From Liolophura sinensis (lineage: Eukaryota > Mollusca > Polyplacophora > Chitonida > Chitonidae), in assembly GCF_032854445.1 (NCBI RefSeq), contig NC_088305.1:14557717-14621716 (forward strand): DNA of 64,000 nt, given 5' to 3'. The first letter of the stretch is position 1. Every line of letters starts with the position of its first letter. Of the stretch, positions 47,430 through 58,788 are shown piece after piece. The translations under genes were made by a program, and so were the position numbers. The notes beneath the pieces were generated by a model. That model was not told the origin of the DNA, made no database searches, and saw nothing but the letters and a program-made list of their open reading frames with translations.

Positions 47430-47849
47430 TGACGTCATCATTTCGACCCCATTGCCTCCGTGGCTCAGTTGGTTAGCGCGCTAGCGCAGCGTAATGACCC
47501 AGAAGCCTCTCACCAATGCGCTCGCTGTGAGTTCAAGTCCAGCTCATGTTGGTTTCCTCTGCGGCCGTACCCGAGAAGGTCTACCAGCAACCTGCGAATG
47601 TTCATGAATTTCCTCCGGGCACTGCCCGGTTTCTTCCCACCATAATGCTCGCCGCCATCGTATAAGTGAAATATTCTTGAGTACGGCGTAAAACACCAGT
47701 AAATAAATAAATAAATTACGACGCCATTCTTCTGTCATCATCAAACACAAGCTGGCTCCTGACTAATCGTCAGAATATATTTACATTACATTTACATAAT
47801 ATTTCACGTCAAATACTCGCTCCGGTCAAATTTCACCGGAGTATATGAG
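47430..47849 (+). promoter_or_regulatory. Copy G promoter: CRE, SINE insertion, palindrome and TATA-like box
   Basis: TGACGTCA at 47430-47437 and TATATGAG at 47842-47849, 104 bases before the ATG. The two are 404 bases apart instead of 115 because a SINE sits between them. A 22-base near-palindrome with arms CTCCGGT and ACCGGAG (47820-47841) abuts the TATA-like box. Confidence 0.5.
47455..47716 (+). mobile_element. tRNA-derived SINE, full length, inside G promoter
   Basis: Head CCTCCGTGGCTCAGTTGG (A-box like), GAGTTCAAGTCC (B-box like), body CACTGCCCGGTTTCTTCCCA, end GAGTACGGCGTAAAACACC with an AAATAAATAAAT tail. The uninterrupted equivalent site upstream of H (about 49900-49990) shows the empty state. 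Short flanks TTTCGAC and TTACGAC are a possible target-site duplication. Confidence 0.8.
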
Positions 47850-47952
47850 CTTCGTCAAGGGAGAAGAAAGTTAGTTTTCTAAGAACATTGACGAAAAAAC
47901 ATCACAAATATTCACAGCTCTTAATTTATCTTGTCCTCACAGATTTGACAAA

Positions 47953-48821
47953 ATGTACCGAGTGGCCTCCTTTAGTGATGTCTTCACAGTCTCCGATAGG
48001 GAGCTCTCGTATATGATGAATATCTCTTTTCTTTCAAGCGGTACGCTGTTTGCATTTTTTTTCTTCTTCCATATGTATGTTATTGAATCTTTATTTATAT
48101 GTTAAAATATATATATATATATGGAACTTAAAAACCAAAATGGCTCACCTTAAATACTATCTTTAATTTAAATTGTCAATGTTTTTCCTCCCCTTTTCAG
48201 GATATTCTGTATCAAAATATTCTTCCACTACAAAAATTTGACAGTTGTCAAAAATATCTTCAAATCGACATTAACCGAAAAATGCCGTTTTGCAACACCA
48301 GCACCCTCTTCCATGATCTCCGATTGATGACGGAAATGCCCGATCTATGTGACGTCAAGTTTATTGTTGGCAAAGACAAAGTTCCGATTTACGGAGTGAA
48401 ATCCGTCATGGCTACTAGAAGCAGGTAATTATCGTTGTTACGTCTTATATATCTACTTTCGTAAAAGACATTGGTCTATGTCTTTATTAGTTTCAAAAAT
48501 CAGATATCAGGTCAAGACCAATCGAATGTCAATACATGGGCGTCATGTGATATTTTAATGGCCGTCATCAAATATGTTTACCTCTAACTATACATTTTCT
48601 TTGTTTGAGTTTATTAGACTTTTCTACTAAATTATTCTAGCAAAGCAGAAAACGCTTACGAGACCGACAAAGTCATTCAAAGCGAATCCAAACTGAGAAA
48701 TGACAACCATCGCCAGGACTCCTTATCGTGCATTCACTGGGCGAAAATCCAGGTACTATCCGTGACGTCATTCATTTTGTCCACAGTGGTCGAATCAGCG
48801 TCGTAGTACAAAATATAGCTG
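47953..48821 (+). pseudogene. BTB-BACK family copy G, truncated pseudogene
   Basis: Exon 1 (47953-48040) is open and encodes MYRVASFSDVFTVSDRELSY. Exon 2 (48201-48424) has lost bases in its first part, shifting the frame: the spliced reading meets TGA at 48239-48241. The BTB core is still readable in the wrong frame (MPDLCDVKFIVGKDKVPIYG). Exon 3 (48641-48821) lacks its first bases and most of the basic insert, and its donor is AT instead of GT (GATAAGTTG). Exons 4 and 5 are absent: shortly after exon 3 the sequence passes into an inverted family module at 48893. With a SINE in the promoter as well, this copy is dead. Confidence 0.85.
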
Positions 48822-48892
48822 ATAAGTTGCGGTAACTATGTCGATAAAGTTCTGTCCAGAGACAAACGTGGAGGACTTTCTTTTGAGTTCAG

Positions 48893-49145
48893 TAATTTCC
48901 ACAGTAGGAGTGATAACACGGTTATTGGGACTACCGATTTTTAACTCAGTGGGTTATCATAACGACACGGGAGCAATGATCAGCTGTCAGTATGTTGACG
49001 GTCCATCAGAAATGCTGTTGATTGTGAACACAGCTGTTGACTGACTCACTGTCCTCATTTAACATATGTGGATTAGGTGAGATTTATTACCGAATCGCGG
49101 AGAGAGGGAAGGAGGGAGTCACACCGACAGACATGTTTGGAGTTT
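48893..49145 (-). repeat. Family module, inverted, replacing the 3' half of G
   Basis: Near copy of 46380-46640 (TTTCCACAGTAGGAGTGATAA, CAATGATCAGCTGTCAGTAT, GGAAGGAGGGAGTCACACCG). Its arrival marks the point where G lost exons 4-5. Confidence 0.55.
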
Positions 49146-49774
49146 TGTTCACCAAGGAAAAATGTTTGCGTTCACAAAGATTTACTGAATCATAGCGATA
49201 TCTTGATAAAAATGAACATACAAAGGACGCCTTGCAACCACCTTCAAGCACAATTTTTGAATTCCTGTTTTTTTTTTTACAAATTTAACTTTGTAAACAT
49301 ACGCGCCCTGTACAAGATGAGGGCTGCTCAATCCAGTTGAAAGTGTCAATAGTTGTTTTCTTTCAGTGGCAATCTTCAAGTGTGAATAAACTTGAGCTTT
49401 TCTCACAAAACTTGTTTGCGAAAGTCTCGCATTTCTAAAATATACCTCCACATCATGTAATAACTATACAAAAAGAAAAACTATTAAAAACAGAAAACGA
49501 TTCAAATCCTAACATATAACGTACTGTAATTTCAAAGATGTTTTGTTAAAAATTTGTCTTGTCATAAATTATGTGTAATATATTGCACACTGCAATGAAA
49601 TATTACGATTTTGTAGTGATAGTACATGTCCATTTCTTTCACTAATCGATGCAAATTCACGATCAAACGATATAAATGTGCGGTGGGCGACTAAATTACT
49701 TTATAAACAGTAGGAATCTACAAGATGCTTTATATGCAGTACAGGAAGTCTAATCTCAACAGTACACATACCTG
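49146..49774. other. Unique stretch between G and H
   Basis: AT-rich, no recognised gene. ORFs at 49077-49340 and 49182-49451 overlap on opposite strands and show no domain. Confidence 0.5.
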
Positions 49775-49910
49775 TCAAAATGGGGCACAACAATGACAGG
49801 GTAGCAATGATCAGCTATCATTATACTGACAAAACTGTTTTTCACAAACACGGCTGTTGATTAGTTCTCGTGACAATAATCCGGTATGGACTAAAATTAA
49901 GGGCCAGTGT
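49775..49910 (-). repeat. Family module, inverted, in H promoter region
   Basis: GGGCACAACAATGACAGGGT, AGCAATGATCAGCTATCATT, AAACACGGCTGTTGATTAG and AATCCGGTATGGACTAAAAT. Confidence 0.55.
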
Positions 49911-49915
49911 AATAG

Positions 49916-50039
49916 TGATGTCATCATGGTGACATCATTGTTTTGTCATCACCAAACACAAGCTGGCTCGTGTCTAATCATCAGAATTGATTTCATGTGT
50001 TAAATACACAATCAGGTTTTCTTTAGGTGTATACATAAG
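49916..50039 (+). promoter_or_regulatory. Copy H promoter with decayed CRE
   Basis: The CRE pair is altered to TGATGTCA (49916-49923) and TGACATCA (49930-49937). A TATA-like TATACATAAG lies at 50030-50039, 100 bases before the ATG. Confidence 0.45.
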
Positions 50040-50138
50040 CGTTCCATCAAGTGAAGAGAAAGTCAGCTTTCTGCATTCAAAACGAAACATCGTGATCATT
50101 TACAGCAGTCGTTAGCTTGTCATAGGAAACTGACCAAA

Positions 50139-52239
50139 ATGTATCCACTGGCCTCCCTTAGTGATATTTCCACGGTACCGGAGTCGCAAATCTCTTGTAT
50201 ATCGGAAAGGTCTTCCCTTTCCAACGGTACGTTGTATGTCTTTTTGTTTGTTTCTATTTGCACATATATAGGTGAATGTAGTTATACATATAATATCAAC
50301 AGAATTCAATTCAACATCACTGGACTGAAATATCAAAATGGCCCAAGATCTCCTATGTTTTCCGGTACTTTAATTTACATTTAAAATGGGATTTTTTTTT
50401 CTATTTTTTCTAGCCCTTTCTCTTACCTCTGGGACGTCGCCCTCTCTCACCTTAGAAATTGACGGTTGTTCTGAAAAACTCCATAACAACATAAATCGAA
50501 AACTGTCGTTTTTCGACACCAGCACTCTCTTTGATGACCTCCGATTGATAACGGAAACACCGGATCTCTGTGACGTCATGTTTCTTGTTGGCAAAGACTA
50601 AGTACCGATTTACGGAGTGAAAGCCATAATGGCTACTAGAAGCAGGTAAATATAATATTTACATCTCAGATGTCTACCTTTTTAACACAGAAACATTAAC
50701 CTGTCTCTTTATAAAGTTTCCAGCTTAGATTATTGATCTTCTCTGTTGTAGGCTGAAAACAGAATGAATGCCGATATTAAAATTCGGAATCTTGTCATAT
50801 TTAAACTGCCGTCATTGAATACGTTTAGTTCCATCTATCTATATATGGTCTCTTTTCGACTTTTTCAGATTTTTGTACCAAAGTATCCTTGCAAAGGAGA
50901 AAGAGCTCACGGGATCGACAAAGCAAACCAAACTGAAGCTTGTCTTGTTGCCCAAACTGAAACAATTTAGAAAGAAGAAATTCTTGTCGTCAGAGAAAAG
51001 ACAAGCATCGCCTGGACTCCTCACTATACATTTACCGGGAGAAAATCCAGCTATTTTCCGTGACATCATCCAATTTGTGCACAGTGGGCGAATCAGCGCC
51101 AGTGTGCACAATATTGTTGGTAAGTTATAATAACAATGTTAATAAATTCCCCCTTCAGAGAAAAAGGTTGAAGACTTTTCGTTTCGGATGAGTACACCAC
51201 CAATAACTGCCAAATACTTGATTATGTTGACATTGGGTTTTACATACAATGTAAAGTATATGTCTCCACTTTTTAACACCGGAATTTCAAATAGCGATTT
51301 TTCCATGCATGCACTGCGTTGCTTTTACATATTTATAACATTCCATATATTCTGGGGTTTTAGTAATCGTTGTAACCGTTTTCTCCACAGACGTGATGGT
51401 CACAGCTGACAATTACGGTCTCACAGAACTCTGCTCCTCCTGTTTTCACTTCGCCACCAGCTTTATCAACCTTGATACCATCCTTCCTCTCCTCACCTCA
51501 ACTTTGAGGTTTCTAAAAAATAAGTGGATAAAACGCCTGTTGATTAAGGTAAGTTAGCGACAGAAAATATCCGCTTATGATACCAGTTGTTAAAATGATT
51601 ATTGCAAGTACAGATATTTGTACACACATATACAGATATATTAATCACCGTTTAATAGAGTAATATTCCAGGTCAGAGACTGAGCAACAGCATGTAGTCA
51701 GACATGCATAAACCGAAATGAGCTAGTACAAATAAATGTAGATGCTTATCTCTGCATGCATTTTCAGCTATATTGTTAAATTTCTTTTTTAGATCTGGGA
51801 TTTTGTCGACGAAAATGCTGGCCTAATTTTCCAAACTTCGGGGTTCGAGAAAATTCCCAAAGAATCAGCAATGTTGATATTATCACGTCCAAAACTCAGC
51901 GTCACAGAAGCGGAGATTCGGAAAACAGTATCTGATAGGAGCAGACGACAGTGTCACGTGACAGACAAAGAGACGTTTGACAGTTTGGTACAGGAACTTC
52001 TTTCCGTGGTTTCCTGTTCACAAAACATTTTTTTGCAGCTCAGTGAAGATGGTGACTCTCTCGATGAAGAACATAGAAGAGAGGTACATGAAAGCAAGCT
52101 AGAAATGAGCGCGTATGAATCCGACTTTTCATTCGTCTCACCCATGTCTTCGAATTGCTCTGAATCTAGACTTTTGCAGTCAGTAGATCTCAGTGGATGT
52201 GGAGAATATCTTCCCTCCGACAGTGGTGTGACGTCATAA
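50139..52239 (+). pseudogene. BTB-BACK family copy H, one nonsense codon
   Basis: Exons 50139-50226, 50414-50645, 50869-51119, 51391-51548 and 51793-52239; the exon sum is 392 codons with phases 1, 2, 1, 0 and all GT-AG. Exon 1 encodes MYPLASLSDISTVPESQISC. The BTB core PDLCDVMFLVGKD is followed by TAA (50599-50601) where the minus-arm copies have Glu and G has Lys; the frame then resumes with VPIYGVKAIMATRSR. Exons 3-5 are fully open: basic insert KLKQFRKKKFLSSEKR, FRDIIQFVHSG, then the BACK-like IWDFVDENAGLIFQ. The tail is shorter (YLPSDSGVTS) because of a small insertion that creates an earlier stop. Apart from the single stop it would be a complete gene, so it may be a young pseudogene, a polymorphic null allele or a consensus error. 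Exon 2 is 15 bases shorter than in the minus-arm copies, without frame loss. Confidence 0.8.
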
Positions 52240-52286
52240 GTTGATGATGGTTCTTTATGATGATTTTGTTTCTCCCTAACAATGAG

Positions 52287-52292
52287 AATAAA
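52287..52292 (+). terminator. Poly(A) signal of copy H
   Basis: AATAAA 48 bases past the stop, in the same context (AATAAAAGTGCTAAT) as copies B-E. Confidence 0.6.
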
Positions 52293-55200
52293 AGTGCTAA
52301 TCTGACATAATTCCGTTGGTGACTTCCGTTAATGTATTTTTCTGATTGTTGTTTGACAACATGGGGACTCAAGACCTTTAACAGTGACTATCTGTTTTTT
52401 TATTTTTTTTTTGGAGAAAACAACGGGCTATGTTACAAGAACATTTATACATTCGTTGACTTGTTTCACGAGTGACACATTGCCTAACCAGCAATGTACA
52501 CCCACTTGTATGTGTAGAGGTTATCTCCCTTTAGCAATAAAGGCTCATCACTGCCCAACAGTTTGTTACTTGGCATCCGTCAAAATGGCGATGAAAGTAA
52601 AAGTACGTAACTGTCCTGCCAAATACGCGATAAATTCTTGATATTAGACAATATATATAGCAATTAAGTGGCATTCCCTTAAACGTGGCCTGTGCCACAA
52701 CCATCGGCTGGTACTAAATGCAAAAAGAATTGTCGTTTGATGCCATTTGATTTCTTTGGAACATACGAAAGTTACGGGGATAACTCAATAACAAAATGAA
52801 TATCCATATCATCTTCCAGGGGTTAGAATTATTCGGGATTGTTTATTGATTCATTCGACTGTTGTTTGGCGCCATGTCCAAGAATTTTTCACTTTTTCAC
52901 GATGGCAGTTACTTTTAATGGTGAAAGGAACTTTGGTGTGCACGGGAGGGGGACAAAAAAACTCCCTCATGATATGCACGGTCCTGTGCAAACGGTCCTA
53001 CAGGTTGCGTCGATGCGCTTAATGCCCCTAAAGTTCTGGGTGTACAAAGAGGGGAGGAGTACAATTTCCCCGTCTAAGACTGGGTTTGAACCCACTTTTC
53101 CTTTGCGATTTAAAGGCACGCGCCTTCTCTCTGTATAGGGCTGCAACCACCATCCTTCAAAGTTGTAATTAGTTTGTCCTGTTAAAAAAAAATAAAACAT
53201 GCCTCCCATCTACTCATCCAAAGCCGCCAAGACATAAATAATAATTATGGATAATCAAATGCGTGATTCTGTATTAGGGATGGTCTTTACTGTACAAAAC
53301 TCTAACAGGCTTTCAATACAACGTCACCATCTTTTTATATCTGTGACAATGGTTCATTGCTTTGTGGATTTGTAGATATCGAACCTATGATTCGAAGTAT
53401 TTAGAGATGCGCTATGAGTTGCTTATCTCATCTGTTTGGTAACGTCTGTCGTAATTCCGTGCAATGTTGATTAGCGGGTTGTTGATTTTGCTGTTCTCTG
53501 TGTGGATACCTACACTCATATTGATTATTCCATGACATTTTCAGTGCATCAAACTGCTCTGTTGTATTAGCATTCGATTGATGTTTTACGCCAACGGCCA
53601 TGCACAATTAGCAACAGGCGTTGAACAACAATTACATGCATAATTAAAAGAGCAGGTGCATGTACCGACAACGTTGTATACGGTGCTTAGTAAATTACAC
53701 AAGGCTTATTTTCAGCCGTGCCTGCGAGGTCATTGGAAATATTAAAATTGGGGGTATTTTAAAAACAAACAGAGGTCTTACAGTTGAGGATGTGATGAAT
53801 GGCCGAGGGTTCATTCGGTCAATCGGAGAGAACACAGAACCTTACTCGAACAGATTATATAAATTCCCACCTGTCCGCACGACCGCACGCAAAAGTTCAG
53901 CAAGCCGGAAACTAGTATAGTTCACAATGCGATTACAGCATGTTATCAAGTGTAGATTAGAGGTATGTAAGGGGCGATTATTGTTAAAAACATCCTGAAA
54001 CCATTAATTGCAATCATAGGCCAGATGATGGTCTGCTGCACCTATAAAAAAAACTATTAAAAAAAACTGTATTTTATGACACATGCCAACAGCATGCGTT
54101 GGGCCAGCAGCTTTGAGATTTCCACTCGACATTGTGTTTTCACATATAAAGAGTCTTCGTGAAGCCTCATATCATATCGACGGTGTGGAAAAAGTGAAAA
54201 AAAAACTACTACACTCAACCTCCTATGAAGGAAGGTGCCACCTGTCTACAAATACAAATAAATATATTTGAATAAATAAACGGCTCTGAAATTGCCTACC
54301 ACCGAAGGAAATGCGGAAAATACAATTAAAACGGGCAGAACCCTTGAACCAATAATTGATGTCTCCTTGCCAGTGCGAGAGCGGGCGCGGGTGCGGGTGC
54401 ATGTAAAAGGCAGCTTGAAACATAAATGCGGGTGTCGACTGGTGTGATCATCGGTGTCAGTTGACTAACAAAAAAAAGTTGTAAAGTCAAAAGAAAAACT
54501 GGAATGTACAATACCTCATTTTTGGACATCACTATCAGCAAACAGGTGGGCGGCAGGTATAACCAATTAACCGATCGACACAGGGGAGATAACCTCGCCC
54601 ACAAAATAGTTAGCCCCGGCCACATGCGAGATCTGACACACAATCTACCACAATACAGAGCTGCCACTGTTGGTTTCCAAGAACTACTAGATACCATGTC
54701 TTCGTAGTTTTTGCCTAGATTTTTACATGCATCAAAACACATAGCGACCACACCATTTAATGGGTCTATATTGAGGCAATGAAATGAAAATATCATTGAT
54801 GTTTTCGCCAAAGGTGACAGAATTTAACCAAAATGCATCTTCATATATGTGAAAACACAAATATTCTTGACGTACATTGCTCTTGCAAAGCCGAATAGGT
54901 CTCTGAAAACTGTTTCTTTTTCCTTCCTCAAACGACGTATAACACAAACCACCAAAGAACTAAAATAGTATATAAAGTAAAAAAATAGGACGTAATCATA
55001 CAAGTAGTATTAGCCAACAGTTTTCAGTGATGTTTGAAAAGACGCAAGGTATGTTCTAGGCGACTGAGTCAAATTAGTATATAAATCGTGTACCATAGTA
55101 GAATATCAGTTGTCGACAACAAAATATGTCTCTCATTTGAGCTTTGATTGCAACTGTTCATATATCCAACATAGCGATGTAATTCAACATGGTGAATATA

Positions 55201-56040
55201 CAGTCCTTTACTCCGGGTTAAGCGGAATTACACCCAGTCATGAAACAGGGCCCCAGAGACTCTGGGCGCTCCGTCCATATTTACTTACTAGAGAATTATA
55301 CTCATTGTAAAACTAAGAAACTTGGACTGATGGCGCCTTATACAATAACCTTTACACACTAGTTTTTGGAGTAATAACTTGTGACGTTTAATAAAATCGT
55401 TGCACAACACGCAGGATTTAACAAATGCTACAAGGTGAGATTTGTACCGGCGCGATGACACGATACCGCGAAGCCATGGAACTTTTCGCGATGTCATCCT
55501 ATCGCCGGACGATGATGGCTTTAACAGGAATAAGTACATATATCACCATCCTGGTAATCCACAAAAAATACGTCAATCACTGGTGGTTCTATTCAGCTTA
55601 TTGGAAAGAGTGTTTGTTGTCATCAGACATCAATATACTGAAACCTTCTAGGCGTTCACCCTCATACTTAGAAAATAGCTCGTACAATACCCTTGTCAAA
55701 ACCGGCCACTGAACGCGACTAAAGGGTTGTCTCCCATTTTTAGTGAGATTTAATTTTCCTTTCTATTTTCAGGAGTCAAGTTGAATACAAATGCTTGCAA
55801 CAATGTCTATATTTTGCCAAACTTGTTCTATCCAGTAAGGACGTATAAAAAGATTTTCAGGTTTCTGCAATATAGTCTTGTTAGCCTCAAATACTCTGAA
55901 AACTTCCCATTGGACGATAACTTTTAAATGATGCTCTTATAAACTCAACTTAGAAACATACCAGTAGATTTTAACTCCTCGTTCACCTTTCACATCTTTA
56001 AGCACTTATAGTACAATATACAGGCGTTATGGCATAACAC
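52293..56040. other. Non-repetitive stretch, no recognised gene
   Basis: No domain recognised in any ORF. The longest, 54326-54811 minus (161 codons) and 53660-53920 plus (86 codons), show no family motif, conserved splice context or copy elsewhere in the window. A short GC-rich (GGGCGC/GGGTGC) stretch lies at 54378-54402. Confidence 0.5.
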
Positions 56041-56041
56041 T

Positions 56042-56430
56042 AGGGGTTGTATCCTCAAACGCACTGAATGCAGTGAACTGAGGTTTTGCAAACAAGTAAA
56101 GCACAATTACATGAAAGGGACGTTTCATCGCTCATGCGCTGTGTTCATAATAATTACATTAAATTGCATAATTGATTTAAATTAAATTGCACAATTCACG
56201 ACTTACCGGTAGTGTATAGTGTATCAGAATCAATGTCAAGTTAAATGTTAGAGGTTGTATCTGAAAAAGTATTGTACACACTGAGCTAACGTTTTACATA
56301 CATATAAAGCACAATGACATAACCTGGGTGTCCCATCGCTCGTGCTTTGTGTGCATATTATTTACCGTAATTTACCAAATACATGACCCCTGTACTTTAT
56401 GTATTGAGCTGAGGTTTTGCATTCATAGTT
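56042..56430 (+). repeat. Degenerate direct repeat, period ~210 bases
   Basis: 56042-56155 and 56250-56365 share GGTTGTATC, TGAGCT/GAACTGAGG, AAGCACAAT, ACAT and CATCGCTC(A/G)TGC followed by TGTG. A third partial start (TGAGCTGAGGTTTTGCA) is at about 56405. Confidence 0.45.
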
Positions 56431-57350
56431 GCATACAGGCGGACTCTTAGGTAGCATTGCTAAAAAATCTAAGCTATAAGAAAATGGCTGGTTGTTGATT
56501 TAACATTAGTCCATAATAATTCATTTGGACACATTTGACTACTCATGTTATTTTCATTTGAATCTCGCCCAGAAATAAACACACATCTACACAGTTTTGA
56601 ATAAAGGAATTTATTGTATGTTGTTGATAAGTCAGCCTGGGAAAAATATAGAATGTTGTTAAGGGCTTCTCTGTATAATCGCCATAATATTTATTAGTTG
56701 TTGTGCTCCTTTGTCTAGAGGTACATGTAACATGCATGGCTTTACAACCATGTTTGCACGTGAAATAAGTAGTTCAGTTGATGAATTGATTGACTGATTA
56801 ATTGAGTTACTGAAAAATGAATTTCATCACACAAGAAATTAGTCTGGTTTGTGCATTTGGCCAGGCTATTCACTGGGCAAGTTTTCAAATATCATAATAT
56901 ATTTTTATGGTCGATACATGATATATTTACAATGAAAGATCATTGCAGCCCAAAATATTTCGTGTTGTCCACGTTCTCAGTCTTGTATGAGGCGAAACTT
57001 GTCATTACAGTGAAATCAGCATATATTTATTATAAATGTCCCAGCGATATACCCGTGATATGATTATTACCACCAACACTTCATTCAAACACCAACATCT
57101 TAAAATATTGATCTGACGGGGAGAGGTATTAGCACATGTATTTCTAAAAACAAACACTAGACCTATGTCTGGTAACGATTAATTTTGTCAATTTGGCCTA
57201 TCTAATATACAAGTTGCGTAAGGCAGAAAAACGTGTTTTGACCGGATTAATGACTCCTCGTGTACTTTAAACTTACCCGTCGAACACAAGGTTTTTTACC
57301 TATCTCTTCGGATACATCTGTTGTTTAACAACTTCAACGACATACATACA

Positions 57351-57428
57351 TTTTATTTATTTATTTGATTGGTGTTTTACGCCGTACTGAAAAATATTTC
57401 ACTTATACGACGGCGCCTAGCATTATGC
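57351..57428 (-). mobile_element. SINE 3' end fragment
   Basis: TTGGTGTTTTACGCCGTACT, then TTTCACTTATACGACGGCG and AGCATTATG: the end of the SINE seen at 43662-43900, in the same orientation. The head is replaced by the following simple repeat. Confidence 0.65.
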
Positions 57429-57593
57429 GCCTAGCATGCATGCATCCATCCATCCATCCAAACATACATACATACATGCATGCATGCATGCATACATACA
57501 TACATGCATGCATGCATACATACATACATACATACATGCATACATGCATACATACATACATACATGCATGCATGCATACATGCATACATATTC
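57429..57593 (+). repeat. Mixed (CATA)n / (CATG)n / (CATC)n microsatellite
   Basis: About 160 bases of four-base units CATG, CATC and CATA in changing blocks. Open in several frames with a Cys/Met/Tyr- or His/Thr-rich translation, which is meaningless. Confidence 0.9.
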
Positions 57594-58724
57594 TTTATAA
57601 ACAGCCACATATGGTACTCTCAAAGAACATCTAATCGGGCTGTTTTTACTACTGCTGTTAATTTCCGAATCCAGTATTTTTTTTTCTCTGATGTAACATT
57701 ATCAGATTTATAGGGAAAGGAATCTGTAATACCTTACACACAGCATAAAACGCGTCCAAAATTCAGTTCAGTGAAGTGTTTGTATATTCTCCTAGTTTAC
57801 TGAAAGAAATCGGCTGGTTCTTCATTTGCTCTGGTGTTCACCTTTTCAGACAGGTGTTTGCACGAATGTTCACTGTTTGCAGAAGTGACTACGCTATTTC
57901 ACTGTGACTCAAACTATATGTGGGTCACCATGTACTAGCCACTACAGTACCATCACATGATCCTCACGGCACACTAGGGTCATCCAGGTTAACCGAAGGA
58001 AACAGAGGTAGATGTGTTACATTTTGAGAGAAGGTAAGGTTAATGTTTTTTTTTGTGTGTGGTTTGTAGTTATGAGTTCTCAAGACTAGCCAATTCTCTA
58101 TGTTATGTATAAAAAATATTACGACTGATGCCTTAATCACGGTATATTGCAAAGGTGCACTTAATTACGAGATGGTAACTCTTCCAGGGTTTGTAATTAT
58201 GACGGCTGTATGGCTGTTACATACTGCAACCTGCAAACAACCATTCCTCAACAGGCGCCAAGGCCCCGGAAGCTCTGAAGGCGCTATATCGCCTTACAGA
58301 CGATTTGCCGTATCTTAAATATGCCATTTGAGGTGTTATTGTCTATATAAGCCTGCCTGAATATATTAAAATAGACGTTTAGCTCAACTGTTGACGCTTT
58401 TGCTTGGAGAAACCCAAGTTAAGAAAGAACATTGTAACAATTTATTCAGAATGCAACATTAAATTTATGCATGTCGGACAAAGGTTGGTGTAGATTGACT
58501 AATACAAGCATTAAACTCGTATAGAGGAGAATCGGTGGAAAGAAACATTCATGTTTTTTTCTGCGCCTTGGTGGTAAACTTGCCGGCCTATTCGCCCTAG
58601 CTTGCTTTCGATTATCGGTCATCCCTTTCTCATCAATAAATATAGGCATATTATCAGAATAACTTTGTTGAACTTTGTGGATATAGGCCCTATATCTTGA
58701 GATTGTATCTGTGGACGATGCATG

Positions 58725-58725
<1 letters not shown>
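57594..58725. other. No recognised feature
   Basis: AT-rich sequence with only short overlapping ORFs. Nothing supported. Confidence 0.5.
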
Positions 58726-58787
<62 letters not shown>

Positions 58788-58788
58788 C
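58726..58788 (+). repeat. (TTA)n microsatellite
   Basis: About 21 uninterrupted TTA units. Confidence 0.9.

Noticed and set aside
54326-54811. 161-codon minus-strand ORF as a membrane protein gene
   Set aside because: No recognisable family and no supporting promoter, splice or duplicate evidence; it overlaps other ORFs of similar quality.
57365-57713. His/Thr- and Cys/Met-rich ORFs over the CATA/CATG repeat
   Set aside because: Low-complexity translation of a microsatellite in several frames on both strands.
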